64,000 bases of DNA from Costus lasius. Its lineage: Eukaryota; Streptophyta; Magnoliopsida; Zingiberales; Costaceae. The notes beneath the pieces were generated by a model. It was not told the DNA's origin and did no database searches. It saw only the letters and a list, made by a program, of their open reading frames with translations. Shown here one piece after another: positions 23,569-33,762 of the stretch. The stretch covers positions 46,350,507-46,414,506 of the forward strand of contig CM050449.1 of NCBI GenBank assembly GCA_027563935.2, written 5' to 3'. Position 1 is the first letter of the stretch; each line of letters starts with the position of its first letter. Made by a program: the position numbers and the translations under genes.

Positions 23569-25307
23569 ATTGGTATCAGAGCGTATGTTATTGCTTGTTC
23601 ATATGATTGCTTGATCTTCATGTTTGATCCATGCTTGCGCTTATGTAAAGATCTAAAGTTTATTACATGCGACTTTTCATGCTAGTTCATCATGCGAAAC
23701 TACATGTATACTTATGTTGGCGCATGTATATTGTTGGCGCTTGTTAGATGTTTTTCAAAAACTTATCTTGTGCGCCTCCTTATTAGATCTAAGCAGCGCC
23801 TGCTATAAACCCTTAGACGGGTTAGTAGGGTTGAAGTCATCATCTAGTAAAGATCCAAATAGTCTGATCAGACCATCTGACAGCCTAGATGGGTCGACCA
23901 GATGGCACCTGTGCGCAAGCACGAGGTGGCTATAGGTCGACTGCAGACAGGCGTGTAGCGAGGTCTAGTTGAGACAACCTATGAACGCACATGAGTTAGG
24001 CCCGGGGTCACACCCGCTTGCCAGAACTCATGAAGGCTGTTCAGCCCTTGGCGCGTGCATGGTTGACCATTAGGTCGACTCAAGTCAGTTAGGACTTGGT
24101 GCATGCAAGGGCATGGATCTAACTAGATATGATGAGTGGATCCCTATTAATGGACCGTTGTAAGGTTGTAGGGCACATAAGAAAATTAAAATTGATGCCA
24201 ATGGGTTTTCAAAAATTTTATTTTCTTATTATTGGATCACATGTTGATTGGATGCCATGATGCTTGTTTATTTAATCTTATGTGGGCTGCCTAATTTAAT
24301 GTGTGCTGTGCTGGGGCCTGCGAGCCTGGAATTAAATTGTAAATTAATTTTATTGTGATCTGCGCATCACATGTTATTTAATTTATAAAGTGTAATTGAC
24401 CTGCGAGTCAATCTTGTCTAGATAGATTAAATTGTAATTTAATCAGACAAGAGCACAGAGCACACATGGCAGAGGCGCATGCAGCTTGAGGCTTAACCAG
24501 GTGGGAGGTCCAGGGTTCGACTCTGGGACAGGGGCATTTACCTGGTGGGCGCACCTGAGCTGCAGTGGGCGCTCGGGCCCTGGGTTGGGCCAGATGAGAA
24601 GGTAAAAGACCCATGAAGAGCTCAAGTGAAGACTTAAGTTAAATTAAGGTCCTACTTAGGTTTAATGGGCTTTTACCACATAAGATCAGCATGCTTTTAC
24701 CGTTAAAATCCAACGCTAAAATATCAAGCACGTAAGCCTTCTGACGCGAAACCTCAATGTTCTGACTATCGTTGGGGCCGTGTTGTACCCACTCAGTGGG
24801 CACGCCCATCTATCTTCAGACGGTGTGTGATTACACCTGCGTGTTACAGAGAAGGGATTTATCGCTTCTCGTTGCTCAGCATAGCACGTGGTGGTCCAGG
24901 GAGTAGGTCAGGTCAGCTTGACCATGTAGGCTACATACTGAGCATATGTGAGCTATTTGGAGGCAGCCATCTGTGGGATCAGAGACTGTGTTGTACCAAC
25001 TCAGTTAGCACAGTCTGCTGGATTGCCTAGATGAAGGGGAATCGCACGGGTTGGCGATTGGCAGGCATTGCCTACCAGAAATTAGTGCTTGTACTCTCTG
25101 TGCATCTTATCTCGCCTGAGCGGGACGCGGAGACCAAGTATGAAATCTGGATCCCATCTCACTAAAAGAGCGTTACTCTTTCGGACTGTTTAATGGATTT
25201 TTCAGTCAGATAAAATAGTGAGAAAAGAATCTTTCTTAAGTCCTGGATTGATTCTAAACATTGATACTGACCTTGCTGTTCTTGCATTGTTGTAGATTAC
25301 TGCAGCA
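23569..25307 (+). other. Leader of Copia element H, with primer-binding site
   Basis: The primer site TGGTATCAGAGC is at 23571-23582 and is fully complementary to 12 bases of initiator-Met tRNA. The remaining 1.7 kb up to the gag ATG is non-coding. It holds a tRNA-like B-box stretch near 24514, and a G/C-mixed stretch (24720-25280) whose counterpart precedes gag in element E. Short open frames here are scattered and unsupported. Confidence 0.8.
24514..24524 (+). other. tRNA-type B-box-like motif in leader of H
   Basis: ggttcgactct, inside a hairpin-capable stretch (gtccagggttcgactctgggac), fits the Pol III internal B box GGTTCGANTCC except at the last two or three bases. No complete tRNA cloverleaf or clear A box was found, so this is at most a tRNA/SINE-derived fragment. 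Confidence 0.35.
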
Positions 25308-25440
25308 ATGAACACCACGAATTTCAATGTGCGATCCCTACTGGAAAGGGAGAAGTTTGCTGGGCCAAACTTCTCTGACTGGTACGGACACCTTAAGATT
25401 GTTCTTAAGGCAGAGAGGAAACTGTCTCGAGACGGCTATA
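25308..25440 (+). pseudogene. Element H gag, N-terminal fragment
   Basis: Gag starts MNTTNFNVRSLLEREKFAGP at the ATG 25308-25310. It continues FSDWYGHLKIVLKAERKL, the typical N-terminus of plant Copia gag (a conserved L..EK..G.NF..W motif). Just after RKL the reading frame changes by a small deletion, so residues after about 44 (SRDGYTAST) are out of frame. Downstream gag continues in the +1-shifted frame. Confidence 0.85.
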
Positions 25441-27036
25441 CCGCCTCAACCCGCTGCGAACGCCGCAAGGGCGGTTCGGGAAGCCTATGAAAAGCATGTC
25501 AATGATAGCATTGATGTCGCTTGCCTGATGCTTGCGTCTATGATGCCAGAGTTGCAACGTCAGCATGAGGATCTATCTGCTATGCAGATTATAGCAAACC
25601 TCAAAATGCTGTATGCTGCACAGGCTAGGACTGAACGCTACAATTTGACTAAGCTTTTCTTTCAGAGCAAACTGGCTGAAGGGAGTCCAGTGGGAGCTCA
25701 CGTACTCAAGATGATTGGGTACAAAGAGGCTCTAGAGAAACTGGGACATACCATCAATCAGGAGCTTGCTGTAGACATCATTCTTCAGTCTCTCCCGGCC
25801 TCTTTCGATCCGTTCATTATTAATTTTAATATGAACAAGCTCGACTGTACCCCGGCAGAGTTACTAAACATGCTCTTGACTACAGAGTTGACTCTAAAGG
25901 GAAAGCCTTCAACCTCTGTCTTGATGGTTCCTTCCAGGAACAAGAAGAAGGGGAAGAAGGGCAAAGCCCCTGTCAAGAGTTACAACAAGGCTCTGAAACA
26001 AAAGGTTAAGCGGTCGAAGGAATACAGATGTTTCCATTGTGGCCAACTAGGTCACTGGAAAAAGGACTGTAAAGCGCTCCAAGGTGACAAGAAGGGAAGC
26101 ATCGCTTCTGGCTCAGGTATTTTTGTGAGTGAGGTCATGTTTTCTTCTTCTATTTCATGGGTGTTGGACACTGCATGTGGAGTTCACATTTGTTCAAATG
26201 TACAGGAACTCAAGAGAAGAAGACAGATGGGACAGCATGAGGTAGACCTACGCGTTGGAAACGGGGCACGGGTTGCTGCTGTTGCTGTAGGAGAATATCA
26301 CATCTCATTACCATCTGGACTTGTATTAGAACTGAACAATTGTTACTTTGTACCAAGCATAACGAAAAATATTATCTCTATTCCTGCTCTTGTCAGGAAA
26401 GGGTTTTCCTTTGAATGCAATATTTCAAAGTGTGTTATTTCTTTAGATAATATTGTTTATGCTACTGGATCAATTAACAATGGATTATTCATGTTGGACA
26501 TGGAATGTTCTATACAAAATATTGATAATAAGAAAGCCAAGTATGCTGATAATAGCACCTTGCTATGGCATAGTCGTTTAAGCCATATTAACAAGAAACG
26601 CATTAAGCGGTTGCATGATCATGGACTGCTGGGATCATTCTCCTATGAGGAGCTTGATACATGCAAAGCTTGTTTAATGGGTAAAATGACGAAGGCTCCT
26701 TTTCATAACAAAGGTCAAAGGGCTTCAGGTTTACTTGACCTCGTTCACAGTGATGTGTGTGGGCCATTTAGTAAACATGCCAGAGGTGGCTATTCATACT
26801 TCATTACCTTTACTGATGATTTCAGTAGATACGGGTATGTCTATCTAATGAGACATAAGAGTGAATCTTTTGACAAGTTCAAAGAGTTCAAAAATGAAGT
26901 GCAAAATCAGCTAGGACGAAATATCAAGGCACTTCGCTCAGATCGAGGTGGAGAATACCTAAGTCGAGAGTTTACTGACTATCTGAAGCAGTGTGGGATT
27001 GTCTCACAGCTTACTCCGCCAGGAACACCGCAATAG
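25441..27036 (+). pseudogene. Element H gag remainder, protease and integrase
   Basis: This is in frame from about 25441. It has the gag helical region (VACLMLASMMPELQRQHEDL, FDPFIINFNMNKLDC), a basic stretch and one CCHC knuckle (CFHCGQLGHWKKDC, 26029-26070). The protease follows with active-site sequence WVLDTACGVHIC (Asp codon at 26167), where Ala stands in place of the usual Gly after D-T. The integrase then has HHCC (LWHSRLSHINKKRIKRLH, CKACLMGK) and two catalytic aspartates (LVHSDVCGPF, LRSDRGGEYL). It stops at TAG 27034-27036, where element E encodes Trp (PGTPQWNG). Confidence 0.92.
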
Positions 27037-29139
27037 AATGGTGTGTCCGAGAGGAGGAACAGAACCTTATTGGATATGGTTCGTTCAATGATGAGTCAGG
27101 CTACTCTACCTTACTCCTTTTGGGGATTTGCACTGGAAACAGCTGCAAAGGTACTAAACCGAGTGCCATCCAAGGCAGTTTCAAAGACTCCATATGAGTT
27201 ATGGTATGGGAAACAGCCGAGCTTGACATTTATTAAGATCTGGGGTTGCGAGGCTTATGTCAAAAAGCTCGCCTCTGGGAAACTAGAGAGCAGATCTGAG
27301 AAATGTATCTTTGTCGGTTACCCTAAGGAAACTAAGGGTTATTATTTCTACGATCCCAAAGAGAACAAGGTATTTGTTGCTCGGACGGCCATTTTTCTTG
27401 AGAAGGAATTTCTTCTGCAAGAGGCCAGTGGGAGAGAAATAAAGCTGGATGAGAATCCAGAGGAAGGACAAAGTAGTCAAGCACAGTTGGATGAGCATGA
27501 GCCAGTAGAACAGGTTATTGAACAACCTGAGGCTCAGATATCACGGGAACCGCGAAGATCGGGAAGGATCCGTCGACAGCCTGAGCGCTATGACGGAGTC
27601 TACATCATTGATCATGATGAACCCCTCACTTATGCGGATGCGGTCAGTGGACCGGAATCAGCGAGATGGCTTGAAGCTATGCGAGCCGAGATGGACTCCA
27701 TGTCAGATAACCAAGTTTGGGATTTGGTTGATCCGCCTCCGGGAATAATCCCTATAGGCTGTAAATGGATCTTCAAGAAGAAGATTGACATGGATGGTAA
27801 CGTGGTTACCTATAAAGGCAGGCTAGTTGCGAAAGGTTTCAAACAAATCTACGGGATAGATTATGATGAAACTTTCTCTCCTGTAGCCATGTTCAAGTCT
27901 ATTCGGATCATTCTCGCAATAGCAGCATATTATGATTATGAGATCTGGCAGATGGATGTGAAGACCGCTTTCCTTAATGGAAATCTGGATCAGGATGTGT
28001 ATATGACACAACCTGAAGGTTTCACTAATCCATCAGATCGTCATAAAATATGCAAGTTAAAGAAGTCCATTTATGGACTTAAGCAATCATCAAGAAGCTG
28101 GAACATTCGTTTTGATGAATCAATCTGTGAATTTAGTTTCATCAAGAATGAAGATGACCCGTGTGTATATAAGAGGTTTAGTGGGAGCGTAATTACATTC
28201 CTAGTCCTCTACGTCGATGATATCTTAATCATTGGAAACGATATTCCTGAACTACATGCGGTAAAGGCATGGTTAAGAAAATGTTTCCAGATGAAAGATC
28301 TAGGAGAAGCAGCCTATGTATTAGGTGTGAAGATCTACAGAGATAGATCTAAGAGGCTTCTCGGGCTGTGCCAAAGTACTTACATCGATAAAGTTCTGGA
28401 GAGATTCCATTTAGAGAATTCTAAAAGAGGATATCTTCCAGTCAGACATGGTCTGAATCTTTCGAAGAGTCAGTGTCTGCAAACACAGAATGAGAAAGAT
28501 GAAATGGACAAAACGCCTTATGCTTCGGCTATTGGGTCCATTATGTATGCGATGTTGTGTACTCGCCCAGACGTCGCTTACGGGTTAAGCGTGACCAGTC
28601 GATTCCAAAGTAATCCAGGTCAGGCACACTGGATTGCAGTCAAGAACATTTTAAAATATCTGCGGAGGACCAAAGATATGTTCTTGGTGTATGGTGGTCA
28701 GGAAGAACTCAGTATTGAAGGATATACTGATGCTTCGTTCCAATCTGACCAGGATGATTTCCGATCGCAATCAAGCTATGTTTTTAGCTTGAATGGAGGT
28801 GTGGTGGTGTGGAAAAATTTCAAACAATCTATTGTTGCTGATTCTACAACAGAAGCCGAGTATGTTGCAGCCTCAGAAGCATCTAAGGAGGCAGTGTGGA
28901 TTCGTAAGTTCATTCAAGAACTTGGTGTTGTTCCTTCGAGTGCAGATCCTTTGGTTATCTTCTGTGATAACACTGGAGCAATCGCACAAGCAAAGGAACC
29001 ACGGTCGCACCAGAAGTCCAAGCACATACAGAGACGGTTTCACTTGATCCGGGAGATCATTGATCGAGGCAAGATCAAAATCTGCAAGGTTCGTACAGAT
29101 GACAATCTGGCTGACCCGCTTACAATGCCTCTGGCATAG
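27037..29139 (+). pseudogene. Element H integrase end, RT and RNase H
   Basis: The same frame continues after the TAG. It has the integrase Glu (NGVSERRNRTLLDM), RT (KWIFKKKIDMDG, RLVAKGFKQIYG, IWQMDVKTAFLNGNLD, catalytic LYVDDILIIGND with YVDD at 28210-28221, SIYGLKQSSRSWN) and RNase H (GYTDASFQSD, ADSTTEAEYVAASEA, FCDNTGAIAQAKE). The normal end of the family is TAG 29191-29193, seen as RYLNH in G. Here a TAG at 29137-29139 replaces a CAG and removes about 18 residues. The RT catalytic box is intact. Confidence 0.93.
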
Positions 29140-29200
29140 CAGAAGCATGAGAAGCACTGTAATAATATGGGTTTGAGATACCTCAACCATTAGATTAAGT

Positions 29201-29213
29201 GCAAGTGGGAGAT
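29201..29213 (+). other. Polypurine tract of Copia element H
   Basis: gcaagtgggagat lies directly before the 3' LTR at 29214. Confidence 0.85.
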
Positions 29214-30878
29214 TGTTGGGGTATGCCCTTAAGGCTAATGTTTGAGGCCTTGGGGTTATATCAGTATCATGTATAAACTTCATGTTTATAAAGGCAATGG
29301 TTGTTATTCATGTTGTTGCATTATCTGCTGTCATATGTATACTTCTGAATAATGTCTCAATGCTGTTCAGCTTGGCTGACATGCAGTTAAGTCCTTAGTC
29401 GAGATATCTTGGTGAACATGAGACAGCCTTGATATGATTGAGACTAATATGTGTTCTAATCTTATAGGATGCTTCGAGCATGGAATAAGATGTAGACTCA
29501 TAGGTACATTGAATGTACTGGACAGACCCTACTAGGATATTCGATTGCTTGTCACAATGTGAATAATCCTTATATGCAACAAGTGGCATATTTCCTCTGA
29601 CTTGAGATCACTTGTGTTTCTAAATGATGATTGTCATTGTTTTGAGGTAGTTCAATATCATTTGAAACATAATGGTTATAGACTATCTTGGATAATGATC
29701 ATGAGTCAGGTTAGGACACTAGTGATAGATAAAGGATTGCCGTCTCCTAGTTTGGAGTGTGATGTTCTATAGGGGCCCCCCCTGGATGAGATGATTGAGA
29801 AAGTGTATGGCCATACCCAGATAACTATGTTCATCTGATCTAATCATGCTCATCATATTGGAGCTACAGGCTTGACACGCTTGTCCAATAAGAACATCAA
29901 GTGGCAAAGGAAACATGTATGCCTAGTGAAGTGGATTCACACTTGTGCTGTGGTTTGGGTGTAGTCTTGGAAGACTCTTTCCTTTATATTGGGAGACAGT
30001 GATGTGTTGCTAGATACCCCTCACTGATCGTGATAACGTAAGTTACCGTTACCGACATTTAAAGGAAACCCTTAGGGTCGCACAATTTGATGATATGGCT
30101 TACTTAAGTCAGATCGTGTGGACTGAATTGTTTGGGTTCAGTTTAAAGGAGTTTAAACTCTGATTGTAAGTGAGATCTGGTCTGATCATGTTTGATTGAT
30201 TAGGGCTTGAGATCGGTAAGCTTCGATCGAGAGTATTGATGTTAGATCGGTGAGATCAAGAGCATCAAGAGATGAACGGTTAGATCTGGAACCTTAGGGT
30301 TTAATATGATCTAGACCAAGTGGCTTGGGTAATTTGGTCTTTGAACCAAACCAAATTGAACCGGCTCATGAGTGAGCACTTGGTTCAATGGGAGAGTTTT
30401 GATGGTTCACTTGGGTGAACGCATGAAACGTAGAGAGTTACTATTTTTGGAAGGCGGTTTCCAAATTGGAAACGCTCCCACGATTGTAACGTCGCTCGCC
30501 TCTCTCAATTGCTCTCGTGTGTGGTGAACTTCTTCTTCACGGAAAAGAGGTAGAGAGTTTTCGAGCCCTAGCCACAAGAGGAACATCTAACCCCTTTCAT
30601 TCGATCAAGGATTCTTGAAGATCATTGCTAGCACAAAGATCACCAAGGAGGAGCCATCTCTCTTCTTGTGTGCGGCAACTTTGGAGGAGACCCCTTTCGA
30701 TCTCTGCTTCCAAGTCGTCACCTTCCTCATGGCACTGGTATGAATCTCATTTGATTTATACAATCTCAAGAGTTGATTATATGTACTTGCATTCGATCTT
30801 TTGAACCCTAGATTCCGCTATAAAATTTATTTGCGCCACCTATTAGGGTTTCGCCCCCCTTGATTTAGGGGACTTACA
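29214..30878 (+). repeat. 3' LTR of Copia element H (1665 bp)
   Basis: It pairs with 21903-23568. It ends GGGGACTTACA and is followed by the duplicated gatga (30879-30883). Confidence 0.94.
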
Positions 30879-30883
30879 GATGA

Positions 30884-31237
30884 GCCCTTCGACAGCCACG
30901 ACATGCCCCATCGACTCCGGCCACGTGGTTTCTCCCGCCTCCATGATGTCCCTTCACCCGCTGCCCATCCTTCGCAGACCGCCCCGAGATGCAGCCACCA
31001 ACCACGACCAGCCCACCGACCGCTACAACAACCGGGTCCTCAACTCGGCTCACGACACCGCCAATAACGTGCAGAACTAGCCCACCATCAGCAAGTTTTC
31101 CTGCTTCGTGATGGCTTGCTCGGAGATGGTGTAGCGCGACGTTGGTCCGGATAGCGGCCACATGGACGACTCTTTCGCTCGACGCTTCAGCCGACGCCTC
31201 ACACCTTTCGCGTGAAGGAATTGCCCCTGGGAATAGT
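30884..31237. other. Unresolved GC-rich non-coding stretch right of H
   Basis: This is the continuation of the sequence that H interrupted at 21902. It is GC- and CpG-rich (cgactccggccacg, cgacgttggtccgg). Short open frames exist on both strands (30880-31080, 30874-31161) but show no domain or homology I recognise. It may be the remnant of an old element or ordinary intergenic DNA. Confidence 0.4.
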
Positions 31238-31267
31238 TGTTAACTGTTACTTTTCGATAGTTAGAGG
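31238..31267 (+). repeat. Gypsy element K, putative LTR start, left of insertion E
   Basis: TGTTAACTGTTAC at 31238 is the best candidate for the start of the LTR whose remainder is 59691-60305. The 30 bp plus 615 bp give an LTR of about 645 bp. The start is a guess, because no second LTR or target duplication is visible. Confidence 0.35.
31263..31267. other. Target-site duplication of element E (left copy)
   Basis: agagg here matches 59686-59690, directly after the far end of E, 28 kb away. Confidence 0.9.
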
Positions 31268-33180
31268 TGTTGGGAAACCCCGGGGACATTTTACAATTTT
31301 CAGAGTTATGGACATACATTTTTAGCAGCGGAAGAATGTCCCCGAAACAGGCCAGTCCCAAAAACCCAGTGAAGATCGCATGCAAGGGAGTCGACACGAT
31401 GAGTTAGGAAATACCTTAAGAGCAATGTAGAGCGATGTCGATGAAGGCGCCCAAGTGTTCGCCCTCTGCAGTCTCGCACACACAGATCTCATGAGTTCTC
31501 TTCTTCCACGCCCGGTGCTAGCCTCGGGAAGAAGATCCAAGCCTTAGGGAGATACTCTACTTCACTTGCGCCACAAAGAGAGATGAGGCGCCAAGAGAAG
31601 AAAGAAAACCGCCCAAGCCGCCAAGCCCTAGATCTCCTTGCGCCAAGAGGAAAGGAGGAAGTGGCTTGCGGTTATGGAAGATGCGCCCTTTGCTTCAAGC
31701 ACTCGCCCCTCTCCTTGTGTTCACGCCTTCAAGGATTAATTACCCACAAGAGGGGGCGACTAGGGTCATATTTATAGGGCAAGAGGCGGTTAGGGTAATG
31801 GCTAGGATCATGACAAGTGTAGGGCTAGGATGAGGAGGTTTGAGATAAGGAAAGTCTCCAAGACATTTCCATAATTCTCATTCAACCTTACCTTTTGTTC
31901 CCACGCCTTTCCTTGTGCACCAAGGCCTTGCCTTGCCCCTCAAGCAATGCCATAGAGGCATGCATTCCATCCTAGGAAGAGAGGGGGAGGCGCCCTTTAC
32001 TTCCATAATGAAGCAAAGGCGCCAACATGACCCCATTATACCCTTTTAGCCTCTCATCTCTTCATGAGAACTTGTTATTGGGCCTCATTGGATAATGAGC
32101 TAGCCCAAACATCATTGCATAGGTTGATTAAGCACTTGGATCCAATCCAATGCAACCCTAATCCAAATGTGACCAACCATGGTCAAATACGGGTCAACTT
32201 GCCAAAAATGAAGTTTGGATCCAATAACATTCTTCCATCTCATCAGGCCCATTGGCGCTGATGAAATCTCCCAATTAGATCCGAGTTATCCAATAACTCG
32301 ATCATAAGGCTTCCCGATCAATACGAGAACTCAAGTATCAAGGTGTGCGACCCTGTAGGTTCCTCTGACGCTGGCAGTGCTGACCAAAGGTCATCACAAG
32401 CAGTGAGTGGCACCTAGCAGTGCATCGCTGCTACCCAGGTCGTTGGAATGGATATCGACATCGACATCCCCATCATCGCAACTAGGTACAGATGCATTAC
32501 AGTCTCTTTGCCGTACTGATATCTGATTGGACAAGTGTGTCACCACTTGTTTTCATCCAATCTCATGGCTATGACTAAAATAGGTTCTCACCTGGGTATG
32601 GCCATACACTCTTAGTCATAGAACCATAAAGGAGCTCCATGGATATCATACTTCCTTAGGGAAGGGGCAAATCCTATGTCTGTCCATTGATCTTCTCATA
32701 TGGGTCGTGACATGCTCAATAACAACCATTATGACCTCCCAGCTACGGCAAGGTGTTAGGTTGTATCAAAGCAAGTCCCTAACCATATAGAATGATCAAT
32801 GACCTCAAGTCAAGGGATCAATGCATCTCCTGTCACTTATGAGGATAACTCATGACACCAAGTCATAGCCTCATAGCAGGTCTATCCAGTATATCCGCAA
32901 TGATATACCCATGTGTCTGCGTTAGCACCATGTGCCTAACCAGCTCACATACCAGTCTCTCAAGTACCAGAGCTGTCCCATATCTACTCAGGTACATTGA
33001 CTGGGGACAATTATTCGAGCACATATCCAATATGTCTCCAGGGACATTATCATGTAAGTACACAATCGCAGGTGCAGTCAAAACAATGATAACAACAATG
33101 CCAGAATGATATATAAAAATATCAATGTCAAGTAGTACATAAGTTGACCAAAACTAGGTCCTAGGGCATATACACCAACA
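31268..33180 (-). repeat. 3' LTR of Copia element E (1913 bp)
   Basis: On the plus strand it runs from tgttgggaaacccc to catatacaccaaca. In element orientation it starts TGTTGGTGTATATGCC and ends GGGTTTCCCAACA. It contains no gene; the small open frames at 31583-31777 and 32852-33109 recur in the other LTR without domains. Confidence 0.94.
31769..31777 (-). promoter_or_regulatory. Candidate TATA box in LTR of E
   Basis: The minus strand reads CTATAAATA in a context gccctataaatatgaccc, with a transcribed-like stretch downstream. It is conserved in the 5' LTR copy at 51756-51764. It fits the plant TATA consensus; transcription from it is inferred. Confidence 0.45.
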
Positions 33181-33193
33181 ATCTCCCACGTGC
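33181..33193 (-). other. Polypurine tract of Copia element E
   Basis: The minus strand reads gcacgtgggagat next to the 3' LTR. This is the Copia counterpart of the tract seen in H, G and L. Confidence 0.8.
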
Positions 33194-33201
33194 ACTAAGA
33201 C

Positions 33202-33420
33202 CTAGAAGTTGAGGAATCTCAACCCCATATCTCTAGCGTGACCATCATGCTTCTGCTGCGCCAAAGCCTTGGTCAATGGGTCTGCCAGATTGTTCTCTGT
33301 GTCTACTCTGCTAATCTTGACATCACCTCTGTCAATGATCTCTCTGATCAGGTGAAATCTTCTGAGTATGTGTTTGGATCTTTGATGAGACCGTGGTTCC
33401 TTGGCTTGTGCAATTGCTCA
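33202..33420 (-). pseudogene. Element E RNase H C-terminal end
   Basis: This is the last part of the pol frame after a TGA at 33418-33420, where H has a Gly codon in CDNTGAIAQ. It reads AIAQAKEPRSHQRSKH, then RRFHLIREIIDRGDVK and NLADPLTKALAQQKHD, and ends at the natural TAG 33202-33204 (GLRFLNF). Confidence 0.82.
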
Positions 33421-33762
33421 ATTGTTGTCACAATAGAGTTCAATGGGATCCATTGCACTAGGTACCACTTGAAGATCACATAAGAACTTCCTTATCCAAA
33501 CAGCTTCCTTGGCTGCCTCAGAAGCAGCCACATACTCAGCTTCGGTTGTAGAATCTACTATGGTGGATTGCTTGAAGCTCTTCCAACATACAGCGCCTCC
33601 ATTTATCTTGAACACATAGCCGGCCTGCGATCTAAAGTCGTCAGGGTCAGACTGGAACGATGCGTCAGTATAGCCCCGCATACTGAGCTCTTCCTGTCCC
33701 CCATAGACCAAGAACAAATCCTTAGTTCTTCTCAGATATTTTAGGATGTTTGTTACAGCCAC
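33421..33762 (-). pseudogene. Element E RNase H, central fragment
   Basis: This lies between two in-frame stops: TAG at 33763-33765 (Trp in H, AHWIAVKN) and TGA at 33418-33420. It reads ILKYLRRTKDLFLVYGGQEE, then GYTDASFQSD, GGAVCWKSFKQST and DSTTEAEYVAASEAAKEAVW. GYTDAS and TTEAEY carry the first catalytic residues of Copia RNase H, which removes the RNA strand during reverse transcription. Confidence 0.87.

Larger units (their letters stand above)
21903..30878 (+). mobile_element. Copia element H, complete (8976 bp)
   Basis: This is a full-length Ty1/Copia element: 5' LTR 21903-23568, primer site, a 1.7-kb leader, gag-protease-integrase-RT-RNase H (25308-29193), polypurine tract and 3' LTR 29214-30878, flanked by gatga. 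The LTRs differ at about ten to twelve positions in 1665 bp (near 0.7%, hand count). The coding frame has a frameshift in gag and two stops in pol. G, I and L in this window share its LTR family. Confidence 0.96.

Noticed and set aside
24475..24560. A tRNA gene on the plus strand
   Set aside because: Only a T-arm-like hairpin is visible; no acceptor stem pairing, D arm or anticodon arm could be built.
30874..31161. Host gene fragment in the GC-rich stretch right of H
   Set aside because: Short frames exist on both strands, but there is no domain, splice structure or homology I can support.
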